The notes: generated by a model not told the origin, from the letters alone. Positions 8,373 through 17,784 are shown, counted from the first letter of the stretch. The stretch: 64,000 nucleotides of DNA from Caulobacter sp. NIBR1757 (GCF_027912495.1 NZ_CP115463.1:2069501-2133500); one strand, 5' to 3'. A program made the numbers and translations.

Positions 8373-9067
8373 CGCCGCCAGGGGATCCGGCGGTCGATCG
8401 CGATGCGCTCCGTCCCCATGGCGCAGGCGTAGACCAGCACCTCGACCCCGGCGTCGGCCGCACGGTCCAGCGCATTGGCGAACACCGGGTCGAGGTCGTG
8501 GCAGGCGCTGAAGGCCTCGCAGTCGGTGCGTTGCACCACGAACAGAACCACGGCCCGGTCGCCCCGCGCCACCATGGCCTCAAGCTCGCGCAGGTGTTTG
8601 GCGCTCCGCGCCGCCACGCAATCGGGAAACTCAGCCAGCGTTCCCTCGCGCCGGTAGTGGCAGTTCTTGACCTCCAGCCAGCAGGACGGCCGTTCCGGAT
8701 CGGTCAGCAGGAAGTCGATGCGGCTGGCCTCGCCGTACTTCACCTCAGGCCGCGCGCTGTAGCCGGCCAGTTCCGGGATCGTCCCTTTGGTCAGCGCCTC
8801 GGCCACCAGCCGGTTGGGGGTCATGGTGTTGACCCCGACCAGTCCGCCGTCGGCCTCGACCAGCTGCAGGGTCCAGGGCAACTTGCGCTTCGGATCATCC
8901 GAAAATGACAGCCAGACGCCCATGCCGGCGTCCTTCAACCCCAGCATCGCCCCGGGGTTGGGCACATGCGCCGTCACGCCGCGGCCGTCGTCCAGAATGA
9001 CGTCGGCGAAGAAGCGTTTGTAGCGGCTGACCAGTTGGCCGCGGCTTAAGGGTTGAGGCAGGTCCAT
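8369..9067 (-). CDS. sfsA: SfsA family DNA-binding/nuclease protein
   Basis: A 232-aa protein of the SfsA family (E. coli sugar fermentation stimulation protein A). It has the N-terminal OB-like part ([27 protein letters not shown]) and a C-terminal domain with the PD-(D/E)XK-like core (ASRIDFLL, then [10 protein letters not shown], where E-V-K fits the nuclease motif), followed by [15 protein letters not shown]. The family binds DNA and has been linked to nuclease activity; the cellular role is poorly known. Length is normal. The CinA-like gene starts divergently 47 bp away. Confidence 0.93.
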   Translation of the reverse strand: MDLPQPLSRGQLVSRYKRFFADVILDDGRGVTAHVPNPGAMLGLKDAGMGVWLSFSDDPKRKLPWTLQLVEADGGLVGVNTMTPNRLVAEALTKGTIPELAGYSARPEVKYGEASRIDFLLTDPERPSCWLEVKNCHYRREGTLAEFPDCVAARSAKHLRELEAMVARGDRAVVLFVVQRTDCEAFSACHDLDPVFANALDRAADAGVEVLVYACAMGTERIAIDRRIPWRR

Positions 9068-9114
9068 GCGCGCTCTAGATCACTTGGCTGACGATGTAGG
9101 GAAGGACGGCCTCG

Positions 9115-9882
9115 ATGGCGAGCCAGGAACGGGTGACGGCGGCGGTCCTCATCATCGGTGACGAGATTCTGTCGGGTCGAACCCAGGATACCAACCTCAA
9201 CGCCATCGCCCGCTATATCGCCCAGTACGGCGTCGATCTGGCCGAGGCGCGGGTCGTCGGCGACATCGAGGAAGAGATCGTCACCGCGATCAATCACCTG
9301 CGCGGGCGCTACGACTACCTGATCACCACCGGCGGCATCGGCCCGACCCACGACGACATCACCGCCGACTGCGTGGCCAAGGCCTTCGGCGTCGCCCTCT
9401 ACGAACACCCCGAGATCCTCGAGATGATGACCGCCCGCTGGGGCGGCGAGCTGAACGCGGCCCGTCGCCGCATGGCTCGGGTGCCCGAGGGCGGCTCGCT
9501 GGTGAAGAATCCGGTCCAGGGCCCGCCCGGCTTCCAGATCGGCAATGTCTTCGTCCTGGCCGGGGTGCCGGCCATCATGCGCGGCATGCTGGAGGATGTC
9601 GGTCCGCGCCTGCGCGTCGGTGCGGTGGTGATTTCCCAGACCCTGCGGGTCGAAGGCACGGGGGAGGGGGCCATGGCCGCCCCTCTGGAAGCCGTCGCCA
9701 AGGCCCATCCGCATCTGTCGCTGGGCAGCTATCCTTTCTTCTCGCCGGCCGGCTACGGCAGCCAGTTGGTCATCCGCGGCCGCGATCTTGCGCAGGTCGA
9801 GGCGGCGCGGCGCGATCTTGAGGCAGCCCTTGCGGCGGAGGGCATCGGCAACATTACGTTTCTTGACACCCGCCCTGAGTAA
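9115..9882 (+). CDS. MoaB/CinA-type molybdopterin-binding domain protein
   Basis: A 255-aa protein consisting of the MoCF/MogA-like domain found at the N-terminus of CinA. Key stretches are LIIGDEILSGRTQDTNLN, TTGGIGPTHDDIT (the ligand-binding loop) and NPVQGPPGFQIGNVFVLAGVP. The C-terminal deamidase domain of full CinA is absent, as is common for the stand-alone alphaproteobacterial form. Likely a nucleotide or pterin-binding enzyme; the exact reaction is not known for this short form. The neighbour sfsA is divergent. Confidence 0.88.
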   Translation: MASQERVTAAVLIIGDEILSGRTQDTNLNAIARYIAQYGVDLAEARVVGDIEEEIVTAINHLRGRYDYLITTGGIGPTHDDITADCVAKAFGVALYEHPEILEMMTARWGGELNAARRRMARVPEGGSLVKNPVQGPPGFQIGNVFVLAGVPAIMRGMLEDVGPRLRVGAVVISQTLRVEGTGEGAMAAPLEAVAKAHPHLSLGSYPFFSPAGYGSQLVIRGRDLAQVEAARRDLEAALAAEGIGNITFLDTRPE

Positions 9883-9930
9883 CCGGCACTTTGGACGCCA
9901 ACATTGCAGGCATCCCTCGAGAGTAGTTTC

Positions 9931-10227
9931 ATGCGCATCGCGTTCCTTGCCGCCGGCCTTCTGCTGGTCGCGTCCCCCGTCTTCGCCCAGGCTGGCGCCG
10001 GCGCGCCGCTGGCCGACCCGGCCGCCCCCAAGAAGAAGGCGATGGATGATCCCAACCGGATCGTCTGCACGCGCGAGCATGTGGTCGGCTCCAACCGCCC
10101 GCAAAAGGTCTGCATGACCGTCGCCCAGCGCCAGCGTCTGAAGGACGACGCCGACAGGCTGACCGATCCGGGCAACCGAAGCGCCGGCACTGCCGAAGAT
10201 TTCAAGGGACAGCAGCCCGGCGGTTGA
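9931..10227 (+). CDS. Small secreted protein with conserved two-cysteine module (I)
   Basis: A 98-aa precursor: a Sec signal peptide (MRIAFLAAGLLLVASPVFA) and about 79 mature residues. The core is DDPNRIVCTREHVVGSNRPQKVC, with two cysteines 15 residues apart that probably form a disulfide. The same pattern (D-P-D/N-R-x-x-C-x-R-E-x-V-V-G-S-x-R-x-x-K-x-C) recurs in the gene at 15171-15452. ATG 9931 was chosen because it begins the signal peptide; an upstream TTG at 9904 would not. Function unknown; I have seen such proteins only as hypothetical in this family. Confidence 0.8.
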   Translation: MRIAFLAAGLLLVASPVFAQAGAGAPLADPAAPKKKAMDDPNRIVCTREHVVGSNRPQKVCMTVAQRQRLKDDADRLTDPGNRSAGTAEDFKGQQPGG

Positions 10228-10320
10228 CGCGCTGGCTGAAGGCGTCCAGCGAACCATGGACACTACCCTCTATGGCCAGGGCGCGGTGAAGCCGCCGCCG
10301 ATCGGCAAGCAGTAGGCGGC

Positions 10321-10348
10321 TTGCCATCCCCCACCGGTTCTCTAGACA
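10321..10348 (+). promoter_or_regulatory. Housekeeping promoter of tRNA-Leu
   Basis: TTGCCAT (10321-10327) and TCTAGACA (10341-10348) are 13 bp apart and fit the Caulobacter pattern TTGaCgS / GCTAnAwC. The predicted transcription start is a few bases before the tRNA 5' end at 10358. Confidence 0.55.
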
Positions 10349-10357
10349 GGGCCGGGC

Positions 10358-10438
10358 GGGGACGTGGCGGAATGGTAGACGCAGCGGCCTTAAAAGCCGC
10401 AGCCGCAAGGCGTGTGGGTTCGAGTCCCACCGTCCCTA
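10358..10438 (+). tRNA. tRNA-Leu (anticodon UAA)
   Basis: Folds as a class II tRNA: acceptor GGGGACG pairs with CGTCCCT (one G-U), a D arm with GGTAG, an anticodon stem GCGGC/GCCGC enclosing the loop CTTAAAA (anticodon TAA), a long variable arm, and a T arm GTGGG-TTCGAGT-CCCAC. Discriminator A at 10438, as expected for leucine. CCA is not encoded. No integrase or attachment-site duplication is visible near it. Confidence 0.96.
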
Positions 10439-10461
10439 CGAGATGGCGTCAGCAGGCGCCG

Positions 10462-10908
10462 TCAGTTCACCCGCGCCAGATAGCCGGTCAGGCGACGCCT
10501 GGCCTGCGGCGGCGCGGCAGCCGTGGCCGCGACGACCGCCGCCTTGTTGCTCGCGGCGCCGACCTGGATCACCGCGACCATGCCCATGGCGTAGTGCGGG
10601 TTGCACTTGAAGACATAGACGCCGGGCTTGGTGACCTTGACGACCAGTTCCTTGTTCATGACGCCCTTGGCCAGGGGCACGCCGCCCGGAACCATGCCGG
10701 CCACCATTTCGGCGTTGTGGCTCGGCGACGTCGGCACGAAATGCAGGGTGTCGCCCGGCTTGGCCTTCACCACGGCCGGCTCGAACACCATCAGACCGTC
10801 GGCGCCCTTGTTGAGCATCTTGATCGTGAGGTCGGCGGCGGCGGCCTGGCCGGCGGCCATCAGGAGCAGGCCGGCGGCCGCGGTGACGAGGAAACGGGAC
10901 TTGAGCAT
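10462..10908 (-). CDS. Pseudoazurin (type 1 blue copper protein)
   Basis: A 148-aa periplasmic electron carrier with a cleavable signal peptide (to about AAAA, residue 25). All four type 1 copper ligands are visible: His64 (PSHNAEM), Cys102, His105 and Met110 in the loop CNPHYAMGM, which matches the pseudoazurin C-x-P-H-Y-A-M-G-M pattern. Pseudoazurins usually feed nitrite or nitrous-oxide reductases or a cytochrome c peroxidase, but no denitrification gene is in this window, so its partner is unknown. A C-terminal Ala-rich extension is unremarkable. Confidence 0.92.
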   Translation of the reverse strand: MLKSRFLVTAAAGLLLMAAGQAAAADLTIKMLNKGADGLMVFEPAVVKAKPGDTLHFVPTSPSHNAEMVAGMVPGGVPLAKGVMNKELVVKVTKPGVYVFKCNPHYAMGMVAVIQVGAASNKAAVVAATAAAPPQARRRLTGYLARVN

Positions 10909-11080
10909 GGGATCGCCTTGAGGGTCTGAGCCCGAAGCGTGGGAGCCGCTTCGGCGACCTGCCTAGACGCCCGGCGCCATAGACCGGCCTTGCGCTGGAT
11001 CAATTTCAGGACCTGTTTGGTCGAGACCCGAAACCGCCTAGGCTCGGGACTGCTCTCGGTTGGCTCGATAGAGGATTTCC

Positions 11081-12892
11081 ATGCGACTTTCCCGGCGCGA
11101 CTTCGGATTGGGCGTCATCGCCACCGCCCTGCTTCCCACGGCCGTCCTGGCCCGGCAGGCGGGGAAACTCGACGCCGATCTGACCGCCTTCCTCGACAGG
11201 GCCTTCGAGGAGGAGCTGGCAATGGATCCCGAACAGCTGTCGCAGCTGGGCCGCAAGCAGCAATACGACCGGCTGACCGACCGGTCCGAGGCCGCCCAGA
11301 AGAAGCGCCTCGACTGGCGCCGCGCCAACGTCAAGGCGATGAAGCGCAGGTTCGACCCGGCCAAACTCGGCGAGGACGCCCGCACCTCCTACGACATGTG
11401 GCTGCTCGAGCTCGACCGCGCCGAGGACTACTGGCGCTGGCGCGACCACAACTACACCTTCGCCCGCGGCGGGGCCCACACCGGCCTGCCGAACTTCATG
11501 ATCAACATGCATCCGGTCGACACCTCGTCCGACGCCGAGGCCTACATCGCCCGCGTCGCCGCCATCGGCGGGGTGTTGGACGTCCAACTGGACCAGGCCA
11601 GGCGCGCCGCCGCCAAGGGCGTGCGCATGCCGCGCTTCTCCTACGACCAGGCGAATCTGGACGTCCGCCGCGTGACCACTGGCGCGCCGTTCGACGCCGG
11701 CCCCGACAGCGCCCTGTTCGCTGACGCCAAGGCGAAGTTCGCGGCCCTGCAGACCAGGGGCGTCATCGGCGCTGCCCAGGCGGCCCAGCTGACCAAGGCC
11801 GTCGCCGACGCCATGACCGGCTCGATGAAGCCGGCCTACGACCGCCTCGCCGCCTGGCTCACAACCGACCGCGAACAGTCCGCGGCCGACCCCAGGGGCG
11901 CCGGGGCCCTGCCGGACGGCGCGGCCTACTACAACGCCATGCTGCGGCTGCAGACGACCACCGACATGACCGCCGACCAGATCCACGAGCTGGGCCTGGC
12001 CGAGGTCAAGCGCATCCGCGCCGAGATGGAGACGCTGAAGGCCAGGATCGGTTTCGCCGGCCCGCTCGAGGACTTCTTCGCCTATCTGAAGACCGACGAC
12101 CGCTTCTACGTCACGCCCGACGACGCCGGACGGGCCCGCTACCTGAAACTGGCCGACGGCTACCTGGCCGCCATGAAGGCCCGCCTGCCCGAGCAGTTCG
12201 GCCGGCTGCCGCGCTCGCCACTTGTCGTCAAACGGGTCGAGCCCTACCGCGAGGAGCCGGGCGGCGCCGCTCACTACAACTCCGGTTCGGTCGATGGCTC
12301 ACGGCCCGGCGTCTTCTACGTCCACCTGTCGGACGTCCGCGCCACCCCGCTCTACGAGATCGAGGGCACCTCCTACCATGAGGGCTGGCCCGGCCATCAC
12401 ATGCAGATCTCCATCGCCCAGGAGCTGACTGGCCTGCCGGTCTTCCGCACCCAGTACGGCTACGGCGCCTACGCCGAGGGCTGGGGCCTCTATGTCGAGC
12501 GCCTCGCCAAGGAGATGGACTTCTACCAGGACCCCTACAGCGACTTCGGCCGCCTCGGCCGCGAGATCTGGCGGGCCATCCGCCTGGTGGTCGACACCGG
12601 CATTCACGCCAAGGGCTGGAGCGAGGAGCAGGCGACGGAGTTCTACACCGCCAACAGCCCGCAGCCGGCCGCCAAGATCAAATCCGAAATCCGCCGCTAT
12701 TTCGTCAGCCCCGGCCAGGCCACCTCCTACAAGGTCGGCATGGTCAAGATTCTCGCCCTTCGCGACGAGGCGCGGACGGCCATGGGCGCGAAATACGACC
12801 AGCGCGCCTTCCACGACCTAGTCATCTCCGGCGGCTCGCTGCCGCTCGGCGTGCTGGAAACGCGGGTCAGGCGCTGGGTGGCGAAGGGCTAA
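11081..12892 (+). CDS. DUF885 family secreted protein (putative metallopeptidase)
   Basis: A 603-aa protein with a twin-arginine-type signal (SRRDFGLGVIATALLPTAVLA), so probably exported folded. The DUF885 signature is YHEGWPGHHMQISIAQEL around residue 430, an HExxxHH-like arrangement that suggests metal-dependent peptidase activity, and YGYGAYAEGWGLYVERLAKEM, where a further Glu lies. Related proteins are annotated as hydrolases or carboxypeptidase-like, but substrates are not established. It stands alone and converges with glcB. Confidence 0.88.
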   Translation: MRLSRRDFGLGVIATALLPTAVLARQAGKLDADLTAFLDRAFEEELAMDPEQLSQLGRKQQYDRLTDRSEAAQKKRLDWRRANVKAMKRRFDPAKLGEDARTSYDMWLLELDRAEDYWRWRDHNYTFARGGAHTGLPNFMINMHPVDTSSDAEAYIARVAAIGGVLDVQLDQARRAAAKGVRMPRFSYDQANLDVRRVTTGAPFDAGPDSALFADAKAKFAALQTRGVIGAAQAAQLTKAVADAMTGSMKPAYDRLAAWLTTDREQSAADPRGAGALPDGAAYYNAMLRLQTTTDMTADQIHELGLAEVKRIRAEMETLKARIGFAGPLEDFFAYLKTDDRFYVTPDDAGRARYLKLADGYLAAMKARLPEQFGRLPRSPLVVKRVEPYREEPGGAAHYNSGSVDGSRPGVFYVHLSDVRATPLYEIEGTSYHEGWPGHHMQISIAQELTGLPVFRTQYGYGAYAEGWGLYVERLAKEMDFYQDPYSDFGRLGREIWRAIRLVVDTGIHAKGWSEEQATEFYTANSPQPAAKIKSEIRRYFVSPGQATSYKVGMVKILALRDEARTAMGAKYDQRAFHDLVISGGSLPLGVLETRVRRWVAKG

Positions 12893-12902
12893 CCCAATCC
12901 GC

Positions 12903-12922
12903 TCATCCCGGCGAAAGCCGGG
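12903..12922. repeat. REP-like GAAA-tetraloop hairpin overlapping the glcB stop
   Basis: CCCGGC-GAAA-GCCGGG (12907-12922) is a perfect 6-bp stem preceded by TCAT. This TCATCCCGGCGAAAGCCGGGA unit is a common intergenic palindrome in this lineage (from memory). Here it lies between two convergent genes and encodes the last codons and the stop of glcB on the minus strand. It could also weaken read-through between the two transcripts. Confidence 0.6.
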
Positions 12923-15047
12923 ACTTCTTCTCCCGCCGCCGCCGGTGCAGGATGTGTTCGGTATAGCCGTTCGGCTGCTCCCGCCCCGAGAACACCAGCT
13001 CCAGCGCTGCCTGATAGGCCGGCGCGGTCTCATTGCCCGTCAGCGGCTCGTACAGCGGATCGTCGGCGTTCTGCGCGTCCACCACCCCGGCCATCCGCGT
13101 GAAGGTCTCGCGCACCCGCGCCTCGGAACAGACCCCGTGGTGCAGCCAGTTGGCCAGGTGCTGGCTCGAGATCCGCAACGTCGCCCGGTCTTCCATCAGC
13201 CCGACGTCGTGGATGTCCGGCACCTTCGAACAGCCGACCCCCTGGTCGATCCAGCGCACGACATAGCCCAGAAGCCCCTGGATGTTGTTGTCCAGCTCCT
13301 GCTGGATATCGGCCTCGTTCCAGTTCGACCGCGCCAGCGGCGGCGTCAGCAGGGCGTCCGTTCCGGTCGGAGCCGAGACGTCCATCCCGGCCCGCACCGC
13401 CGCCACATCGACCATGTGATAGTGCAGCGCATGCAGCGTCGCGGCGGTCGGGGAAGGCACCCAGGCGGTGCTGGCCCCGGTCCTGGGATGGGCGAACTTG
13501 GCCTCCAGCATGGCGGCCATCATGTCGGGCGCCGCCCACATGCCCTTGCCGATTTGCGCCCTGCCGGTGAAGCCTGTGTTCAGCCCGATCTCGACGTTGC
13601 GCTTCTCGTAAGACGCCAGCCAGGGCTCGCCCTTCATCGCCTCCTTGCGGATCATCGGCCCGGCTTCCATGGCCGTGTGGATCTCGTCGCCGGTGCGATC
13701 CAGGAAACCGGTGTTGATGAAGACGATGCGCTCCCGCGCGGCATGGATACAGGCGGCCAGGTTGGCGCTGGTCCGCCGCTCCTCGTCCATCACCCCGATC
13801 TTCACGGTGTTGCGCGCCAGGCCCAGCACGGCCTCGACCTGATCGAACAGCCAGACGGCGAGGGCGGTTTCCTCCGGCCCGTGCAGCTTGGGCTTCACCA
13901 CATAGACCGATCCCGCCGGGCTGTTGCGCCGCGCCCCCTTCAGGTCGTGCATCGCCGCCGTCACGGTGATCAGCGCGTCCAGCACCGTCTCGAACACCGG
14001 CGCCCCGTCCAGCAGCACCGCGTCGCTGGTCATGTGGTGGCCGACGTTGCGCACCAGCATCAGGCTGCGGCCGGGCAGGCTCACCGTTCCCCCATCGGGC
14101 GCGGTGAAGACGCGGTCTTCCTCCAGCCGCCGGGTTTCGGTCCGGCCGCCCTTCTGGAAGCTGGCGGCGAGATCGCCCTTCATCAGCCCCAGCCAGTTGC
14201 GCCAGACCTGGACCTTCTCTTCGGCATCGACGGCCGCGACACTGTCCTCGCAGTCCTGGATGGCGGTCAGGGCCGATTCCATCGTCACGTCGGCGACCCC
14301 GGCCGGATCGTCCCGGCCGATGGCGTGGTCGCGGTCGATGACGATCTCCAGGTGCAGGCCGTTGTGGACCAGCAGCACGCCGTCCGGCGCCGCCGCCTCG
14401 CCGCGCCAGCCGACCAGCTGGGCGGCATCGGACAGGCCGCTATCCCCGTCCGCCGTCGAGACCACCAGCCGGCCGTCCTCGATGCGGTAGCCGGTCGAGC
14501 CGGCGTGCGAGCCGGCCGCGATCGGGGCGACCTCGTCGAGCAGCCGGCGGGCATAGGCGATCACCGTTGCGCCCCGGGCCGGGTCGTACCCCTTGGTCGC
14601 CGAGGGCGGCTCCAGCGCGTCGGTGCCGTAGAGGGCGTCGTAGAGGCTGCCCCAGCGGGCGTTGGCGGCGTTCAGCGCGTAGCGGGCGTTCGACACCGGC
14701 ACCACCAACTGCGGTCCCGCCAGGGTCGCGATCTCCGGATCGACGTTCGTCGTGGCGATCTCGAAGGCCGCGGGCTCGGGGACCAGGTAGCCGATCTCCG
14801 TCAGAAAGGCCTTCTGCTCGGCCACGTCGAACGGTTTGCCACGATGGTCCTTCCACCAGCTGTCGATCCGCGCCTGCAGCGCGTCCCGCCGGGCCAGCAG
14901 GGCGGCGTTGCGCGGGGTGAAGTCGGCCAGGATCCGCTCCAGCCCGGCCCAGAAAGCCTCGGCCGTCATACCGGTTCCGGGCAGCAGTTCCGCCTCCACG
15001 AAGGCCTTCAGGGTGTCGTCGAGGGTCAGTCGGTCGGTGATCTGCAT
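12903..15047 (-). CDS. glcB: Malate synthase G
   Basis: A 714-aa cytoplasmic enzyme that condenses glyoxylate with acetyl-CoA to malate, for growth on acetate, fatty acids or glycolate. It shows the isoform G layout: N-terminal region, the inserted beta domain, and the TIM barrel with [46 protein letters not shown] and [15 protein letters not shown]. The C-terminal plug includes the [10 protein letters not shown] region. Length is typical (about 720). The last residues (KKSRLSPG) come from a REP-like hairpin. No isocitrate lyase gene is nearby. Confidence 0.96.
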   Translation of the reverse strand: MQITDRLTLDDTLKAFVEAELLPGTGMTAEAFWAGLERILADFTPRNAALLARRDALQARIDSWWKDHRGKPFDVAEQKAFLTEIGYLVPEPAAFEIATTNVDPEIATLAGPQLVVPVSNARYALNAANARWGSLYDALYGTDALEPPSATKGYDPARGATVIAYARRLLDEVAPIAAGSHAGSTGYRIEDGRLVVSTADGDSGLSDAAQLVGWRGEAAAPDGVLLVHNGLHLEIVIDRDHAIGRDDPAGVADVTMESALTAIQDCEDSVAAVDAEEKVQVWRNWLGLMKGDLAASFQKGGRTETRRLEEDRVFTAPDGGTVSLPGRSLMLVRNVGHHMTSDAVLLDGAPVFETVLDALITVTAAMHDLKGARRNSPAGSVYVVKPKLHGPEETALAVWLFDQVEAVLGLARNTVKIGVMDEERRTSANLAACIHAARERIVFINTGFLDRTGDEIHTAMEAGPMIRKEAMKGEPWLASYEKRNVEIGLNTGFTGRAQIGKGMWAAPDMMAAMLEAKFAHPRTGASTAWVPSPTAATLHALHYHMVDVAAVRAGMDVSAPTGTDALLTPPLARSNWNEADIQQELDNNIQGLLGYVVRWIDQGVGCSKVPDIHDVGLMEDRATLRISSQHLANWLHHGVCSEARVRETFTRMAGVVDAQNADDPLYEPLTGNETAPAYQAALELVFSGREQPNGYTEHILHRRRREKKSRLSPG

Positions 15048-15134
15048 CTGCTTTTCGAGCCTGTTGTTGGCCGTGTGTGATCGGGCGGCGCGAGCGGGTC
15101 AAGCCGGCGCCTTGACCTTGCCACCGTCCGATGG

Positions 15135-15162
15135 TTGCCTCCGCCCCCCTGTCCGCTAGAGG
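15135..15162 (+). promoter_or_regulatory. Promoter placed for a leaderless mRNA
   Basis: TTGCCTC (15135-15141) and GCTAGAGG (15155-15162) fit the Caulobacter housekeeping pattern with a 13-bp spacer. The predicted transcription start (about 15169-15171) coincides with the GTG start of the following gene, and no Shine-Dalgarno sequence precedes it. Confidence 0.45.
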
Positions 15163-15170
15163 CGCGCACC

Positions 15171-15452
15171 GTGTTTGTCCTGATTTCCGCCCTCGCCCTG
15201 CTGGCCGCCGATCCGGCCCCGGCGACCCCGGTTTCCCCCGTCGATGTGACCGCGCCGCAGCGGTCCAGCATCCCGGTCGGCGAGATCGGCGTGAAGGACC
15301 CTGACCGCCTCACCTGCAAGCGCGAGGCCGTGGTCGGCTCGCGCCGCAAGAGCAAGATCTGCGACACCAAAGCCGGCTGGCAGAAGCGCCAGGACCAGGC
15401 CCAGCAGATCATGGACGGCAATCGCACCACCGGCGACGCCAAGCCGCGGTAG
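15171..15452 (+). CDS. Small secreted protein with conserved two-cysteine module (II)
   Basis: A 93-aa protein with an N-terminal hydrophobic export segment (VFVLISALALLAA) and the core KDPDRLTCKREAVVGSRRKSKIC, homologous to the protein at 9931-10227. The two cysteines have the same spacing. GTG 15171 was chosen because the signal peptide begins there and a promoter ends just upstream, so the mRNA may be leaderless; an in-frame upstream start at 15135 would lie inside the promoter. Function unknown. Confidence 0.75.
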   Translation: MFVLISALALLAADPAPATPVSPVDVTAPQRSSIPVGEIGVKDPDRLTCKREAVVGSRRKSKICDTKAGWQKRQDQAQQIMDGNRTTGDAKPR

Positions 15453-15514
15453 GTCGGTATTGTCTTCGCCGGGATGTGCGGACGTGGTGGGGGAAACGGA
15501 ACGTCGATTCTCGC

Positions 15515-16699
15515 CTACACCCGCGGCCGCACCATGCCCGCGGCCGTCAGCCTCTCCAGCAACCGCCGCAGCGCCGCCTCGTCCGCCTGCGGATGCCAGG
15601 CGGCCATCTCCTGCAGGGTGAAGGCCGGCCGGGCGAGGATCCAGCTCATCGGCTTGTGCAGCCCCTCCAGCGGGATCAGGCCCGCCTGGGTGCGCAACGC
15701 CCAGCCCTCCGCCGTTCGCACCACCTCGGCCGGACGCGGCGCCGTCTCGTAGGCCTCCAGCGGTCCGACGGCCGGCAGCGCATATTCGCTGAGCTCGCCG
15801 AAAATCGCGCGTTGCACCTCGGCCACCTCATCGGCCACCGCGTCGCTGGTGGCGATGGCCTTCAGCCTGTCGGCCAGCTCGCCCAGCCGCGCTTTCAGCG
15901 CCGCGCCCCCGTCATGCCGCGGATCGGGCAGCCAGGCGCGGAAGGCGCTGTCCTTCATCGCCTCCTGCTCCAACGCCCGGAACAGAATGCGGGCCGTGCG
16001 CGGCTCGACGGAGAAGGTCACATGCAGCGAGGCCTCGCTGCTGGCCAGGGCGTCGTGGAACTGGCCGCGCGGAATGTAGAGCAGGTCGCCGGGCCGCATG
16101 GTCACCTCGCGCAGCAGCCGGCCCTTCTGGCGGTCCATCTGCGCCTGCACGTCCGGATGGTCGGGCGGCCCGGCCAGAGGGTTGTCGGCCCGGCCCTCGT
16201 AAATCCGCCAGACCTTCTCGCCCTCGGTGTGGAAGGCGAACACTTCATGGCTGTCATAGTGGCTGTTGAAGGCCCGCCGGCCGCCGAACGAGCAGTAGAC
16301 GTTGGCGCTGGTCAGCCCCAGCAGGGCGCCCTCCAGCGTTTTGGCCGCGGCGCGCAGCTCCGGGGCCATGGTCTCGACCGCATTGGCGACAAGACTGGCG
16401 CCCATCGACAGGAAGACTCGCACCTTGCGCGGATTCACCCGCAGCTGAACGCCGTCCAGGGTGTTGATGCTGTCGCAATAGTGCTCAGCGGCAATCCGCC
16501 GGCCCTCGATGTAGAGTTTCAGCCGCGGCTCGGTCCAGCTGCTGGCCACCGAAAGCATCGCGTTCCAGCGGGCCCAGCTCAGAAGGTCCCGGCTGGCGGA
16601 CCCGCCACTGGCGGGAATATGCAGCGGCGCCTTGCCGTAGACCTCGGAAAGGAACTGGTCCGGCGTGATCGGCGCCAAGAGGCTGGCGAAACTGTCCAT
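15515..16699 (-). CDS. JmjC-type cupin protein (ribosomal-oxygenase-like)
   Basis: A 394-aa protein of the cupin_4/JmjC family of Fe(II)- and 2-oxoglutarate-dependent oxygenases, to which RoxA/YcfD (ribosomal protein hydroxylase) belongs. The metal motif HxD is visible in FNSHYDSHEVFAFH, with the distal His in YIPRGQFHDAL. PITPDQFLSEVYGKAPLHIP is the usual N-terminal substrate-side region. A C-terminal winged-helix-like part (LRRLLERLTAAGMV) follows. The target protein is unknown. ATG 16699 fits family starts; a longer reading into the upstream terminator region is unlikely. Confidence 0.82.
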   Translation of the reverse strand: MDSFASLLAPITPDQFLSEVYGKAPLHIPASGGSASRDLLSWARWNAMLSVASSWTEPRLKLYIEGRRIAAEHYCDSINTLDGVQLRVNPRKVRVFLSMGASLVANAVETMAPELRAAAKTLEGALLGLTSANVYCSFGGRRAFNSHYDSHEVFAFHTEGEKVWRIYEGRADNPLAGPPDHPDVQAQMDRQKGRLLREVTMRPGDLLYIPRGQFHDALASSEASLHVTFSVEPRTARILFRALEQEAMKDSAFRAWLPDPRHDGGAALKARLGELADRLKAIATSDAVADEVAEVQRAIFGELSEYALPAVGPLEAYETAPRPAEVVRTAEGWALRTQAGLIPLEGLHKPMSWILARPAFTLQEMAAWHPQADEAALRRLLERLTAAGMVRPRV

Positions 16700-16723
16700 G
16701 CCTCTCGATAGCCGCCGGCCCCC

Positions 16724-16798
16724 AAAAGGAAAAGGCCGCCGCGACCTGTCGAGGTCACGGCGGCCAATCCCGGCCGGTTCAGGGAGGAGGAACCGGCC
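16724..16798 (-). terminator. Double-hairpin terminator after the TorF porin gene
   Basis: On the minus strand the first hairpin is GGCCGGTTC / GAACCGGCC (16772-16798, 9-bp perfect stem). A 14-bp stem with one mismatch follows (16734-16765, GGCCGCCG core), then the T-rich tract TTTTCCTTTT (16724-16733). The second hairpin plus T tract is a standard intrinsic terminator. Confidence 0.8.
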
Positions 16799-16813
16799 CT
16801 GGTCCGTCAAACC

Positions 16814-17512
16814 CTACGGGAGGGTGGTCTTCAGGGTCAGGACGACCTTCTCGCCGCAGTAGGTGGCGCAGTCGAGGTCGCTGTCATGGTAGCGCAGGTC
16901 GAGCGCCAGGTGGTCGATCGGGGCCCAGCCCACACCGAAGTTCCAGGTGGTGTAGTCGGTGCCGGCGTCGATCACCTGCTTGCCGACGGCGCCGCCGACC
17001 GACCACTTGTCGTTGATCGCGTAGCTGCCGTTCAGTTCGCCGTAGAGGGCTTCGCCGGTGTTGCCGAAGAATTCCGGCGAGTAGTACCAGGCGGTGCCGA
17101 CGGTGACCGGGCCGAACGGCACGGAGCCGGCGACCTTGAACTCGGCGAATTCATAGTCGGAGGCCGAGTCGTCGCCGATGTAGGCGTAGTAGATGGCGGC
17201 GAGGTCGAGGGTGACCGGGCCCAGTTCCGGCTTCACGCCGACGTACAGGTCGAGCTCGGCGTCGGTGTCGTCGCCGAAGTCGACGTTCGAGATCCAGGCG
17301 CCGGCGTAGAGCGCGCCGCTACCGATATCGACGCCGCCGAAGGCCTGCGGGCCGTCCGTCTGGCTCACGCCGCGGAAGACGTAGTCCGTGGCCACGCCAG
17401 CGTTGTAGCTGAAGCTGAAGTCGCTCGCCGGCGCTTCGTCCTGCGCGAAGGCCGCGCCACCGAGGGCCAGGGAGGCGGCAGCGCCGACCAGGGCCAGTTT
17501 CCAGATTTTCAT
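16814..17512 (-). CDS. TorF-family putative outer-membrane porin
   Basis: A 232-aa outer-membrane beta-barrel precursor with a signal peptide (MKIWKLALVGAAASLALGGAAFA). The mature protein starts with FSFSYNAGVATDYVFRGVSQTDGPQAFGGVD, the hallmark of the family (TIGR02001/TorF). Alternating amphipathic strands follow, and it ends in an aromatic-poor LKTTLP. These proteins are predicted small porins of unknown substrate. A strong double-hairpin terminator follows, implying high expression as a single gene. Confidence 0.88.
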   Translation of the reverse strand: MKIWKLALVGAAASLALGGAAFAQDEAPASDFSFSYNAGVATDYVFRGVSQTDGPQAFGGVDIGSGALYAGAWISNVDFGDDTDAELDLYVGVKPELGPVTLDLAAIYYAYIGDDSASDYEFAEFKVAGSVPFGPVTVGTAWYYSPEFFGNTGEALYGELNGSYAINDKWSVGGAVGKQVIDAGTDYTTWNFGVGWAPIDHLALDLRYHDSDLDCATYCGEKVVLTLKTTLP

Positions 17513-17784
17513 TGTCTATCCCCTTTTGTTTGGCGCGAGGTGCGCCGTGGCGCCCGAGCGTCGCCTCCGTCTCTTCGATCGGAAGTCCCGCTCAAGATGG
17601 GCGAAGGGTTCCCGGGCGACTAACCCCGGCGGCCGTCATGACGACTTGCCGACGCAGCCTGTCGCCGTTTTGAGCGATGCTCGGGCCCTTCGCCCAACTT
17701 TTAGGCAGCGCGGCTTGTGACACGACTCGGTTTGACGCGCCATTAAGGACACGCCCCTGTGGCATAAAGGTCGGATGAGTGGCT

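Noticed and set aside
10256..10315. A 19-codon frame (MDTTLYGQGAVKPPPIGKQ) between the small secreted protein gene and tRNA-Leu
   Set aside because: No ribosome site, no homologue recalled, too short to judge by composition.
10358..10438. tRNA-Leu as an integration site of a mobile island
   Set aside because: No integrase, no repeat of the tRNA 3' end and no composition change around it.
12945..15080. A 711-codon open frame on the plus strand opposite glcB, and many other long frames antisense to real genes
   Set aside because: High GC at third codon positions keeps antisense frames open. The products are Arg/Gly/His-rich with no domain, and the opposite strand encodes a clear enzyme.
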